A stretch of DNA of 64,000 nt from an uncultured bacterium (lineage in GTDB: Bacteria > Verrucomicrobiota > Lentisphaeria > Victivallales > Victivallaceae), in assembly GCA_900551245.1 (NCBI GenBank), contig URVC01000010.1:24209-88208 (forward strand). The letters run 5' to 3'. The notes beneath the pieces were generated by a model. The model was not told the origin of the DNA. It searched no databases and saw nothing but the letters and a program-made list of their open reading frames with translations. Shown here piece after piece: positions 1 through 8,817 of the stretch. The position numbers and the translations under genes are program-made. The number at the start of each line of letters is the position of its first letter. Within the stretch, counting starts at the first letter, position 1.

Positions 1-88
1 ACTTGCCGGAGGCGTCGCGGTAGGTAGTGTTGCCACCTCCCATCGCCACACACCCGGTCAGAAGAACTGCTGCAAGAATTTTCCACAT
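1..88 (-). CDS. Partial lipoprotein (N-terminus only)
   Basis: The first 29 codons of a gene that runs off the left edge. The start ATG is preceded by AGGAGG at a good distance. The translation begins MWKILAAVLLTGCVAMGGG, a short hydrophobic stretch ending in the lipobox LTGC. It is therefore expected to be processed by signal peptidase II and anchored to a membrane through the cysteine. The rest is outside the window, so no function can be given. Confidence 0.6.
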   Translation of the reverse strand, partial: MWKILAAVLLTGCVAMGGGNTTYRDASGK

Positions 89-164
89 GATTTCATCCTC
101 CTGAAAACAATATAGTTCCCATGAGAAAAAAGTCAATAGTTGTTTTGCTGTAAGGGGATTGTTT

Positions 165-1181
165 TCATTTGCTTTCCAGCTCCGCCGGCCAGGCGAGCAG
201 TGACAATTCCGCAAAGCCGGGAAGGGGCCATGCCAGCATTCGTACCATATAGTGATAGTTGAGATTCCATTTCTGCAAAGTTTGATAGATCCCGAAGAGT
301 TCCTTTTTATTGTGATAGATGCTCAGGCTCATGACCGGCCGGTTTTCTCTGATTACTTTTTCCGCTCCGTGGAGCATATCCATACCCATGCCCTCGATGT
401 CAGCTTTGATCAACTTTACCCGGGAGAGGTTGCGTTCTGTACAGAATGTGTCCAGCGTCTTGACTGTGATCGGTATGCCGTTTTCCGCATGTGTCAGGAG
501 AGAATTGCTTTCCCCTGGAGTCTCATGAAAAAAGATCGTTTCGTTTTCTGCTCCCAGTCCCAGGGGAACGAGCTCTATTTTTTCGGGATTGATCTTGTTG
601 CGTTTCAGATATTTTTTGCACACGTTGCGATTGCTTTCCGATGGTTCAAAGGAGTACACTTTCCCGGGGGCGTAGTGTTTGAGAAAGACGAGCGCGGAAT
701 CTCCGAAACAGCAGCCGGCATCGATGAAGTTACCATCGCGAAGATAATCCCGGACGGGAAAATCGAGAAGCCGCAGGCCGTGATGTGTCAGAAAGCTTTC
801 CATTCCGGAACATGTCCGGGGAAAATGGTATTTCTTTTGTTCTCGGAAGAGCTCTTTTCGTATCATATTCCGTTGTTTCAATTCTTCCGAAGTGAAAAAT
901 TTCCGCGTGTTGTAAAAGAAAAAATCATGGCTTCCGGCCGGAAGGAAGCAGACTCCCTTCAGATATTTTTTTATCTGCGATACAGACTCGCTGTCCAGGT
1001 CATGAAAGGTGGAATTCACCTCCTCCTCGGATACCCCATGAAACTCATCACCAAAACAGGGGGCCAGAGGCGCCATCTGCCATTCATGGATCATGACATT
1101 GACAATAATTTTCAACTTTTCTGAAAATCTTCCGAAAATAAAATCAGATATTTTATAACAGGTTTTTATATATGATGTCAT
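165..1181 (-). CDS. FkbM family SAM-dependent methyltransferase
   Basis: A 338-residue protein. The C-terminal half carries the FkbM-type Rossmann fold: an SAM-binding segment FIDAGCCFGDSALVF near residue 150, the acidic strand end VYSFEPS, and the typical segment KADIEGMGMDMLHGAEKVI near residue 262. Such enzymes methylate hydroxyl groups of sugars or secondary metabolites. The N-terminal 130 residues are not recognised. The gene is visibly richer in A+T than the genes to its right and sits beside AT-rich intergenic DNA, which hints at acquisition by transfer. The ATG has only a weak ribosome site, so the start is less certain than the family call. The substrate is unknown. Confidence 0.75.
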   Translation of the reverse strand: MTSYIKTCYKISDFIFGRFSEKLKIIVNVMIHEWQMAPLAPCFGDEFHGVSEEEVNSTFHDLDSESVSQIKKYLKGVCFLPAGSHDFFFYNTRKFFTSEELKQRNMIRKELFREQKKYHFPRTCSGMESFLTHHGLRLLDFPVRDYLRDGNFIDAGCCFGDSALVFLKHYAPGKVYSFEPSESNRNVCKKYLKRNKINPEKIELVPLGLGAENETIFFHETPGESNSLLTHAENGIPITVKTLDTFCTERNLSRVKLIKADIEGMGMDMLHGAEKVIRENRPVMSLSIYHNKKELFGIYQTLQKWNLNYHYMVRMLAWPLPGFAELSLLAWPAELESK

Positions 1182-1494
1182 GGCATCCAGTCTGCTTGAT
1201 GGAGTTTGAACAAGTTCGTTGTTTTAAAATTCCATAAAAATATTAGGTTTTCAATGTTGTATAAATAGATATTCGTCTTATATAAATCTTGTCAATTTAA
1301 AATAGTATATCAAAAAAACGATTGCAAGTGGTAAAATATAATTTTTTTCATTGTTATGATAAATTTACAATGAGAGTGAAACTCTGGAAAAAGATCACAT
1401 ATTTCATTCTGCTTTCTCAAGGTTGACAAAAAGAGTATTTCAAGAGAGGTTTCCTCTGTCTAGAGATGAGAAAAAAGAAAGGAATCGCAGAGTA
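1182..1494. other. AT-rich intergenic region
   Basis: Strongly AT-rich stretch between two divergent genes, with no gene visible. It should contain the promoters of both. A TTGACA occurs at 1423-1428 on the + strand but no convincing -10 box follows at 17 bp. A small perfect hairpin (AGAGG-TTT-CCTCT) lies at 1445-1457, in the leader of the lipoprotein gene. Confidence 0.5.
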
Positions 1495-1968
1495 ATGGGA
1501 GAGAAATGCGGAGCAAAATGCGAGGTCTACAGCCGGGTGTGCGGGTATTTCCGGCCGGTGGCGAACTGGAACAAAGGGAAGAGGGAGGAGTTTCACGACC
1601 GGAAAAGTTTCCGGGTCGTCGCCGTTCCGGTTGCGATGGCGTTGCTGCTGACGCTTTTTGAAGGCGGCTGTGCCGCGGTGGACGCGGTCACCGCTTCGAC
1701 CCGGGAGAAGAGCATTGCCGCGGGCAGCGACACCTGGGGCGGCGGCGTGGAGGCGAAGACCGCGACGGCCGACTGCCCGGTGCCGGGGGTCGAGTGCTGG
1801 TTCGGCCGCCGGAAGGTATGGTACACCAGTGTGCATGACCGGGCGACCGGACTGGCCGCCGCGGAGATCGTCCGGGCGTCGAATTCCCCGCTCTCGCTCT
1901 CGGCGGGGACCGGAGGCGTGAATGCGGAAAACGACTCTTCCGGGAGTGCGGTTGCGCCGCAGCAATGA
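1495..1968 (+). CDS. Small putative lipoprotein
   Basis: A 157-residue protein of unknown function. A hydrophobic stretch VVAVPVAMALLLTLFEGGC ends in a lipobox-like GGC near residue 60, preceded by basic residues, so the mature protein is probably a lipid-anchored polypeptide of about 100 residues. I chose the ATG with AAAGGAA about 10 bases upstream. The resulting n-region is long, and a later start (for example the ATG within the hydrophobic segment) is possible. The gene ends in a strong hairpin terminator that is almost identical to the terminator of the secretin pair at 8.8 kb, which suggests a historical link with that pair. Confidence 0.5.
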   Translation: MGEKCGAKCEVYSRVCGYFRPVANWNKGKREEFHDRKSFRVVAVPVAMALLLTLFEGGCAAVDAVTASTREKSIAAGSDTWGGGVEAKTATADCPVPGVECWFGRRKVWYTSVHDRATGLAAAEIVRASNSPLSLSAGTGGVNAENDSSGSAVAPQQ

Positions 1969-1977
1969 AAAAAAAAC

Positions 1978-2003
1978 GCCGGTTCGCAGAAGTGCGGGCC
2001 GGC
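1978..2003. terminator. Bidirectional rho-independent terminator
   Basis: Two 11-base arms pair around a GAAG loop (two U-G wobbles on the + strand). T runs flank both sides: ATTTTTG after the + strand hairpin and nine T after the minus strand hairpin. It lies between the convergent lipoprotein and GH39-like genes and can end both transcripts. A near copy lies in the opposite orientation at 8771-8796. Confidence 0.85.
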
Positions 2004-2025
2004 ATTTTTGCAGGAATCTTAAAAG

Positions 2026-4824
2026 TCAATTCCCGGTAAATTTTCCGGTGCTGATCCGGCCGTCGAGCACAGGAAAGGCCGGGATCGTTTTCAGAACTTC
2101 ACAGGTCGCTTCAAGCGGAGGAAAGTTTCCGTTCCGGTCCCGCACCCGAAGTCTGACCACCTCGCCTTTGCGGAACTCCTTTGGCGCTGTCACCTCGATC
2201 GAGAGCAACGAACGGGATTGAGCCGGCACCTTGTAGTTGAGCGTGGCCGCATTCACCTTCCAGCCCGCCGGAGGAGTGATTTCCAGGGTTCCCGACAATG
2301 TCCGGCCGAACGGATTCGCCAGCGTGATCACCGCCTCCTGAGCGCGCCCGGCCGGAAAGCAGTAGAGCTCCGAACGGATCAGGCGCTTGTTGCTTCGAAA
2401 GTAACTTTTCGGCCGGTATAATTGGACCATTCTTTCCTGCATGGTCCGGCATCTGGCATTGGCGAGATCCTCCTCTGCGGCATCCAGCAGAAGATCGCGC
2501 GCAATGGCGTCGCCGTCGCTGTCATACATCGCGGCCTGCTGCATCTGTCTTTGTGCACGGGAGGTCAGACGCTCCGTGTTGAGCAGGACTCCGTTGTTGC
2601 CGGTCCGGTGATAAATCCGCTTCCACTCTCCGGCTACCGCCTCGCGCATCGCGGCTGGAGTCATCGCCGTCTTCGCCGCTTTCCCCTCCCGGCGTGCCAG
2701 AAGAATTTTCGCATTGAGCAGAAAATCGAGCACCTTGCCTGTGGAGTAGAGCCGCTCATCTTCGGCGGTCCGCCGTTCCTTTTGAAGTGTTGCGATCTCA
2801 AGATCCAGTACGTCGGCGAATTCGGTATCGGAAGTTTTCTCGAGCCGGTCGGCCAGCTTTCCCAGCCCTTTCCCTCCGGGTTCGGTCACATGAAACCGGA
2901 TCCGTTCTGCAATTGCCTGCCGAACCAGCCGGTCGGGCAGAGCGATTGCAAACACCGGGGTCTCCTGTGACAGCACCGCCTCCGATCGGTGGAGCGGACG
3001 CCCGAACATATCTTCCAGTTTCGTCGCCGGACCGAGCGGAAGCTCCACCTTTATCGGTTGCCGGCTGCTGGTGAAGAGCGCGGCAACCGATGTGCCGCCG
3101 TTGGCAAAGAGAAAGAGCCGCACTCCATTCTTCTCATAAAAGCCGAGCGGAAGCGCATCGCCGAGCGTACGGCAGAGCGCGGCCTGCGCCACCAGATAGA
3201 GCGTCGGTTTCCCGTCCAGCATCAAAGGCGCCCAGCGGTTCCCGGTATACAGGAACGTTTTTCCGGTTCCCGCGGCCCGGTGTGCCGCAAGCGATTCCAT
3301 CAGGTGCCAGGCCGGTTCCCCCGGCACGGCGGTTTCGGTGGACCAGAGTTCGAAGTCCCGGCCGAAATTCCACATGTTTCGCCGCATTTTCTCCAGCCGG
3401 GGATAGGTTGTGGTTCCATAGCTGTGACAGCAGAGCAAATCCGTGTAACGGAGAAAGCCGAGTTCGAACATGTCCCTGCCGAAACTTTTGTATCCATAGG
3501 GGTTGTCTTCCGCTTCCGGTTTGACGTCGGTTGCGAAGACCAGCGACTCCGGATCAATCCTCTTCAGTGCGTCGTAAGAGACATGGAACATTTCAACGGC
3601 TTCGCCGACCGTTCCGCGCGATCCCCGCAGACGGTAATAGCTCCAAGCCTCGTTCCACAGCTCATACGCGCGGAACGGAGAGACTTTCTTTGTCCGTTCT
3701 GCCACCGGAATCAGGTAGTCGCTCACCCATTTTTCCAGATTGGACGGTGGATAAAAGGAATGGTAGGAGGAATAGGTCCAGTGATTTCGGTTCTTCACCG
3801 GTTCTCCCGGCAGAATGGTCGAATATGCCGGCGGCGCCCCCAGAAAAACCGAGCACTCGCGAATCTGGTTTCGCCGGACGAATTCGAGCCGTTTTTCATA
3901 GTCCGTCCAATCCTCTTTGCCATCGGCGTCATAGTTGTCGTTCCAGCGTCCGTAGATGTCATGATTGCGCCACCAGTAGATCCCGGCGTGATGCACAATG
4001 GCGTCAATGCTGTCATGGTAATGTACCCCGAACGGAGAGGCGGTCCGGTATTTCCCCGGAGCGGCGGGAAAATAGACCGCCGGGACCGGTGCATCCAGAA
4101 CGTTGAACCGGTACTCATAACTTCCATACGACTCCGGCAGCGGCAGATTCACCGTGGCGCTGTCGGTGAAGGAGATGGTCTGTTCGAGGGTCCGGAGCAA
4201 CTTCCCCCGCTTGTCCGTCAATTCCACTTTCAGAGGAATCCGGGCGATGCTGCCCGGTTCGCCGTTTCGAAGTTGCAGCTGCGGTGCAGGTTGCTCCGTC
4301 AGCAGGCCGTTGCGCAGAGCGTCGCAGAGGGTCGCTTCCAGCGGGTGCGGCTGACGGAAGACGCCGAATTCATAGAGACGCACCATCCCGTCCGGAATCT
4401 GCCGATGAAACAATACCCGTACCGCGGAACACTTCTCCGTCGGGAAGGCATGGGAAGAGATCTGCTGCGTGTTGCCGCGGATCTCGCGCACCGTCTTCCA
4501 CTTTCCATCCCTCCGGATCTGGATATCGAAATCGACCGAAAGATGGGTGGCTTTCCAGAAGGAGAGCGTGACGCTGTTGACTTCCTGCGGATTCGGAAAC
4601 GCCGCCTCCAGCCAGTGGTCCCCTGTTTCATCCCGGCTCAGCCAGCGGCTTGCCATCAACTTCTGATTCCCGTCCGCCGCTTTTGCCGGCGTAAAGGATT
4701 GATGGTGACAATCCGCCGTCAGTTTTACTCCGGGTTGCAGACATAGATTCACCGGTTTTCCTGCGGCAAGAGCCGCACCCCAGAGCAGAAGCAGTGCAAA
4801 AACTGCGTTTCGATGCAACCTCAT
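2026..4824 (-). CDS. Secreted GH39-like glycoside hydrolase
   Basis: A 932-residue protein. A signal peptide (RLHRNAVFALLLLWGAALAAG) is followed by an F5/8-type-C-like carbohydrate-binding domain (about residues 20-150). A clan-A TIM barrel comes next, with the acid/base candidate in YELWNEAW and the nucleophile candidate in ELWSTETAVP. The C-terminal part is helical plus a beta-sandwich. The NE and late STE glutamates fit retaining beta-xylosidase/GH39-like enzymes, but the family is inferred from motifs only. The start is the second ATG, because GGGAGGT lies six bases before it. It is the last gene of a leftward set with a pseudopilin, an FAD enzyme and an AraC regulator, which points to inducible breakdown of a plant or mucin glycan. 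Confidence 0.7.
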   Translation of the reverse strand: MRLHRNAVFALLLLWGAALAAGKPVNLCLQPGVKLTADCHHQSFTPAKAADGNQKLMASRWLSRDETGDHWLEAAFPNPQEVNSVTLSFWKATHLSVDFDIQIRRDGKWKTVREIRGNTQQISSHAFPTEKCSAVRVLFHRQIPDGMVRLYEFGVFRQPHPLEATLCDALRNGLLTEQPAPQLQLRNGEPGSIARIPLKVELTDKRGKLLRTLEQTISFTDSATVNLPLPESYGSYEYRFNVLDAPVPAVYFPAAPGKYRTASPFGVHYHDSIDAIVHHAGIYWWRNHDIYGRWNDNYDADGKEDWTDYEKRLEFVRRNQIRECSVFLGAPPAYSTILPGEPVKNRNHWTYSSYHSFYPPSNLEKWVSDYLIPVAERTKKVSPFRAYELWNEAWSYYRLRGSRGTVGEAVEMFHVSYDALKRIDPESLVFATDVKPEAEDNPYGYKSFGRDMFELGFLRYTDLLCCHSYGTTTYPRLEKMRRNMWNFGRDFELWSTETAVPGEPAWHLMESLAAHRAAGTGKTFLYTGNRWAPLMLDGKPTLYLVAQAALCRTLGDALPLGFYEKNGVRLFLFANGGTSVAALFTSSRQPIKVELPLGPATKLEDMFGRPLHRSEAVLSQETPVFAIALPDRLVRQAIAERIRFHVTEPGGKGLGKLADRLEKTSDTEFADVLDLEIATLQKERRTAEDERLYSTGKVLDFLLNAKILLARREGKAAKTAMTPAAMREAVAGEWKRIYHRTGNNGVLLNTERLTSRAQRQMQQAAMYDSDGDAIARDLLLDAAEEDLANARCRTMQERMVQLYRPKSYFRSNKRLIRSELYCFPAGRAQEAVITLANPFGRTLSGTLEITPPAGWKVNAATLNYKVPAQSRSLLSIEVTAPKEFRKGEVVRLRVRDRNGNFPPLEATCEVLKTIPAFPVLDGRISTGKFTGN

Positions 4825-4899
4825 CGGTACCTCCCTCATCTTCCTGTTTGCAGTATATATTTCCTTTTCGTCCGGAGCCGCTGAACGGCGCCGGGGGGA

Positions 4900-5631
4900 T
4901 CAGTCCAGCTCCTTCTTCTTCGGATTGAAAGGGTATTCCCGAAGTTCCGAACCATTCCACCAGAAGGAGATCGGTTTCGTTCCCGCGTGTCCGTCCACAA
5001 ACAGAAATCCGCAGCTTCCCCCCGGATGCGGACCGGGGCGGACCACTCCGCCGCTCACAAAACTGCCGCTGGCACTGAAGGTCCCCCGGGGCGGATCACA
5101 GGTCGGTCGAAAAAAGGTTCTGTCGCTGAGATTGCCTCCGAGGGCACACATTAGAATCACTTTCTCGGATGGCTTCACCGTCTGCCCGAGTGAAAAACCG
5201 GTGTTGATTCCGCCCGGACCGAAGTGGACATTGCCATTTAACCATCGGCCCATCAGAAAATCGCTGGAATTGTAGTTGACCGGTGTACCATGGAGCGCAC
5301 ATTCGAAAATCCGGTTCCGCTGCAACGATTCGTCCGGCGTGACGCCTCTGCCGCCCAGGTACTGACTCAACAGCCTGGGAATGGTAATCGCCGCGGTCAG
5401 CGGTTCCTCATAGGTATTCGTGGCACAGCCGGAAACCGGCATGAAGCCGCTGTTTCCATCCACATAGAGAATGTAGGCGGTTCCAAGCTGTTTCTGGTTG
5501 TTGATGCAGCTGATGTCCCGGGCTCTCTGGCGGGCCTGATTCAACGCGGGCAGCAACATGCCGGCGAGAATTGCGATGATCGCTATCACTACGAGCAATT
5601 CGATAAGCGTAAATTGACGGTGGATCTTCAT
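4900..5631 (-). CDS. Pseudopilin-like protein (DUF1559-like)
   Basis: A 243-residue protein with a type IV prepilin-like N-terminus: a short basic leader, then RQ/FTLIELLVVIAIIAILAG as the hydrophobic helix. The globular part contains conserved cysteines and ends in FLFVDGHAG, the DG-H motif typical of the many pseudopilins of Lentisphaerae and Planctomycetes. The residue before the cleavage-site phenylalanine is Q rather than the usual glycine. The ATG is preferred over an upstream TTG because AAGGAG is well spaced from it. It should sit in the inner membrane or periplasm, or join a pilus-like fibre. It lies between an FAD enzyme and a GH39-like enzyme. Confidence 0.85.
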   Translation of the reverse strand: MKIHRQFTLIELLVVIAIIAILAGMLLPALNQARQRARDISCINNQKQLGTAYILYVDGNSGFMPVSGCATNTYEEPLTAAITIPRLLSQYLGGRGVTPDESLQRNRIFECALHGTPVNYNSSDFLMGRWLNGNVHFGPGGINTGFSLGQTVKPSEKVILMCALGGNLSDRTFFRPTCDPPRGTFSASGSFVSGGVVRPGPHPGGSCGFLFVDGHAGTKPISFWWNGSELREYPFNPKKKELD

Positions 5632-5710
5632 GGGCAAATCTCCTTTCTTTTTCTGTTCTCTGCGGGGTTGATTTTCATTTCAAACCTATGGGGTGGATTG
5701 TTCCGGCTCA

Positions 5711-7420
5711 TCACAACACATCCAGGGAGAAGAGACGGCAGGCGCCGCCGCCCCAGGAGGCGCGCGCGGTCAGACGGATTGCCGTTGCCGTTTCCTCCGG
5801 CCAGCTCAAACGGACCAGCCGATGGCGATTTTCTTCTTCCACCGCGATTGTTTTCCACTTGCCGGATGGATGTTGCAGTGACACTTCGAATTTGCGGCAG
5901 AGAATCGCCGGCATCTCCCGCGCCGGTCGTCCTTCCTCAAAGAAGAGCCGTTTGTTATCGGCAAGATCACTGTCAAACACCAGGCGGATGCCGGAAATTT
6001 TCACCGGGGTCTGAAAGGTGTATCCGCAGCTTTCCCCGGGGGAGAGCGCGATTCCGTGGACCCCGTCATCCCAGTCCCGATCCATGCCGTCGCGCAGCAG
6101 GGCATGGGACGGCGTGCCGAGGCGCGAAAGTGCAGACGGAGTGCGCCGGAGGCCCGGAATGAACTGATCGTCTTCGAGCAGTTTTTCACGCAGTTCTGTC
6201 AGGTGTGAGTTGCCGATTTCGCGCGGCGTGATGCCGTGTCGGATGGCCAGTGCGGCGGCTGTCCCCACAGCCTGACCGGTGACGGCGCAGGTCCCCATGA
6301 CCCGGATTGAACTCTGTGCGGCGTGGGTGACGGAAATCTGGCGGCCGGCAAACAGCAGATTGTTGATGTTGCGTGAGTAGAGGCTCCGGTAGGGAATTCC
6401 GAACGGGGAGGGGGTGGGGTGCAGAATGGAGGGTTTCCCCGGGAAGTAAAACGCTTCGGGCATGTGCTCATCCATATTCCAGCCGCCGAAGGCCACCGTA
6501 TCGGGAAAGACTCCCCCCGCTTCAATATCGTTCTGGGTGAGAATATGGTCTCCTTCGAAACGCCAGCTCTCCCGTTTGCCGGGGAGGCTGCCGATCCAGT
6601 CCAGCGTCCAGCCCTTTCCCCGGCCATCCGGATGGTTTTTGATGTATGCCCATGCGCCGTAGGCAATACGATAGAGTTCATCCCGGATTTCATCGGCATC
6701 TTTGATGGTGTCTTTGACCCCGCCGAAGGAGAGCCACCAGAAGTTGTTTCCTTCCGGATACCAGTTGCGGGGCGGGATGTTCTGATCGTTGAACGTGTAG
6801 GCCCACGTCGGCGGATGAAACGGGCGGTGCGGAGCGTCGGTTCGGCGCAGCTGCATCACGATCGAGCTGCTGAGAGTGCAGGCGTCGGGAACTGCCGGGG
6901 CATGAGACTCTTTGAATTCCTCACATCCTTCCCGGCCATGGCGCGCCGCCGCCCCGGAGAGGCGCAGGATCGCATCTCCGGAGCAGTCGATGAAAATCCC
7001 TGCCTTGATGCGGTACCAGGTATAGGACGACAAATTCCAGCCGGAGATCTCCACGATCGAATCATTTTCCACCCGGCATGTTTCCACCGTGGTGTTCAAG
7101 AGCAGGGTGAGGTTGGATTCCGTTTTGGCGAAGGAGTACATGACTCCGTCCCAGAGGGGGTATTTCATCTCCGGATTGAAATAGATATTGTCCAGCTGAA
7201 GTTCTTCCAGCAGACCGGTTTCCTTGCGGTTCGGCCCGCGTGCGCCGTAGATCCACATCCGGATTTCGCTGGAAGCGTTGCCGCCGAACATGGGGCGGTC
7301 CTGTACGATTGCGCATTTTGCTCCGTGACGTGCCGCCGCCACTGCCGCGCAAAGTCCGGCGATTCCGCCGCCTACGACTGCGACATCGAACGTCAGCTGC
7401 TTTTCTGTAATGACCGACAC
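5711..7420 (-). CDS. FAD-dependent oxidoreductase with C-terminal beta-sandwich
   Basis: A 569-residue protein. The N-terminus has the dinucleotide-binding motif VAVVGGGIAGLCAAVAAARHG, followed by a FAD_oxidored-type core (FGGNASSEIRMWIYG near residue 50, CSGDAILRLSGA near 150, LFAGRQISVTHAA near 340). The last 110 residues look like a discoidin-type beta-sandwich. Such enzymes often sit in polysaccharide loci and may oxidise sugar units or other small molecules. I chose the GTG start because AGGAGAG lies five bases before it and it leads straight into the FAD motif. No signal peptide is visible, so it is probably cytoplasmic. The substrate is unknown. Confidence 0.8.
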   Translation of the reverse strand: MSVITEKQLTFDVAVVGGGIAGLCAAVAAARHGAKCAIVQDRPMFGGNASSEIRMWIYGARGPNRKETGLLEELQLDNIYFNPEMKYPLWDGVMYSFAKTESNLTLLLNTTVETCRVENDSIVEISGWNLSSYTWYRIKAGIFIDCSGDAILRLSGAAARHGREGCEEFKESHAPAVPDACTLSSSIVMQLRRTDAPHRPFHPPTWAYTFNDQNIPPRNWYPEGNNFWWLSFGGVKDTIKDADEIRDELYRIAYGAWAYIKNHPDGRGKGWTLDWIGSLPGKRESWRFEGDHILTQNDIEAGGVFPDTVAFGGWNMDEHMPEAFYFPGKPSILHPTPSPFGIPYRSLYSRNINNLLFAGRQISVTHAAQSSIRVMGTCAVTGQAVGTAAALAIRHGITPREIGNSHLTELREKLLEDDQFIPGLRRTPSALSRLGTPSHALLRDGMDRDWDDGVHGIALSPGESCGYTFQTPVKISGIRLVFDSDLADNKRLFFEEGRPAREMPAILCRKFEVSLQHPSGKWKTIAVEEENRHRLVRLSWPEETATAIRLTARASWGGGACRLFSLDVL

Positions 7421-7667
7421 TTTTTCTCTCCTGCTGATGATACCATGCTGTTTTCCATCGCTTCTGAAAAATATTATACCTTGTTCCGACAAAAAAACTC
7501 TTGTAATTCTGCCGGTTTTTGTCGTAATGCTGTCGTATTCCCGAATTGGCAGGAAAAGAGAGAGTTCTCCGTTGTTTCAATGCCGGCGGGAGCCCTCCTG
7601 CAATTTTGCACGGCGAAATCCCGCGAGGCGGCGTCGATTCCGGTGGAGAGGCCGGTTCTTTCTCGGT

Positions 7668-8477
7668 TCAAATATCGTCGATCGCGTTGGCGCGGCGATA
7701 TGCCGCAGGAGACAAGCCCTTTTCCCGCCGGAAGATGGCCCCGAAATGGCTCTGGTTGCAGAACCCGCTTGAAGACGCGATTTCTCCGATGCTCAGGTCT
7801 GTGTTGGCGAGCAGATTGCAGGCAAGCTCCAGGCGCAGCTTCAATACGAATGCCGTGAAATCGATTCCGCACTCCCGGCGGAAAACGTGCGAGAAACGCG
7901 AAGAGCTCAGAAAACAGAGGGCGGCGACTTCCCGGATGGGAATCGGCCGGTCAAGGTGATTCCTCACGTACTCGATGGCGCGTGTGATGCGAAGATCCCG
8001 GACCGCGTCGCCTGTCGTATCGTATAACTGTTCGACGACCGGCCGAAACGCGTGTTCCACCAGGGTGGCAAGGGGTTTCCCCTGTTCGGGACGCCACTCC
8101 GGGAGTCCGTCGAAACGTGCATCGGTCGAGGCGGGCGGACGAAATGGTCCGCAGAGCACCATCCCCAGAATCCAGCCGAAACGGTTGCGTATGGGAATCG
8201 CAAATTCAAATGCTCCCGCGTGACAGCAGTGCCCGAATTCCGCGGGAAACTTCTCCGCGAGAAGCGAAAGTTCCTTGGCGTCGTTCAGCTTGCAGCGGGA
8301 GAGCGCTCCGCAACGGCTCTTGATCATCCGGCAGAACGGCGCATCGTGGATACGGACCGGCCAGGGCAGGCGGATTTCCGGTCTTCCGTTCCGTGAAATT
8401 TTCCAGACGCACCCGGTTCCTGTCAACTCCGCAACTGCTTCCAGCAATGCATTCAGTTTGAAAATGTAAAGATTCAT
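7668..8477 (-). CDS. AraC family regulator with PocR-like sensor domain
   Basis: A 269-residue protein. The N-terminal 150 residues resemble a PocR ligand-sensing domain, with conserved cysteines in CRMIKSRCGA and GHCCHAGAFEFAIPI. The C-terminal 100 residues form the two helix-turn-helix units of AraC regulators (IREVAALCFLSSSRFSHVF and IGEIASSSGFCNQSHFGAIF). The start is the ATG with GGAAGAGAG just upstream. It heads the leftward set of FAD enzyme, pseudopilin and glycosidase and is the likely activator of that set. The effector is unknown. Confidence 0.85.
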   Translation of the reverse strand: MNLYIFKLNALLEAVAELTGTGCVWKISRNGRPEIRLPWPVRIHDAPFCRMIKSRCGALSRCKLNDAKELSLLAEKFPAEFGHCCHAGAFEFAIPIRNRFGWILGMVLCGPFRPPASTDARFDGLPEWRPEQGKPLATLVEHAFRPVVEQLYDTTGDAVRDLRITRAIEYVRNHLDRPIPIREVAALCFLSSSRFSHVFRRECGIDFTAFVLKLRLELACNLLANTDLSIGEIASSSGFCNQSHFGAIFRREKGLSPAAYRRANAIDDI

Positions 8478-8647
8478 CTCTCTTCCGGTTCCGCTCCGGC
8501 TTGAAGGCGCCGCCTGCCGGCGAACTTCGTTTCTGCCGCAACGATGCTGCATTTGTCCGGATTCCGTGCGGCGCGCGCTCCGCAACGTGCATTTGCACGA
8601 GGCCGGTGATCCCGGGCAGGTACGTTGGAGGTAAACTGTTCTAAATT

Positions 8648-8675
8648 ACTATACCGTCTTGTTTGCCGATTGCAA
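8648..8675 (-). promoter_or_regulatory. Predicted sigma-70-type promoter for the AraC/PocR gene
   Basis: On the minus strand TTGCAA and TATAGT are separated by 16 bases, about 170 bases before the regulator start. The match is moderate (4/6 and 5/6). The rest of the 340-base gap 8478-8817 holds only this promoter and the terminator of the secretin pair. Confidence 0.4.
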
Positions 8676-8770
8676 GTGCGGAAATGAAAGCCGGTCGTTC
8701 TGCCGCTCCCGCAACGGCAGGGGAAGAGGCTGGCGCGGAAATCATTTCATCGCGTTCACACAAAAAAAAC

Positions 8771-8796
8771 GCCGGCCCGCACTTCTGCGGACCGGC
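8771..8796 (-). terminator. Rho-independent terminator of the secretin pair
   Basis: On the minus strand two 11-base arms enclose a GAAG loop, followed by eight T. It lies 21 bases after the stop codon of the second secretin gene. It is nearly identical to the terminator at 1978-2003, but inverted relative to it. Confidence 0.88.
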
Positions 8797-8817
8797 GAAT
8801 TCCCGGGATGCGCCGGT

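Noticed and set aside
2989..4746. A 585-codon plus-strand frame
   Set aside because: It is antisense to the GH39-like gene and has no recognisable domain.
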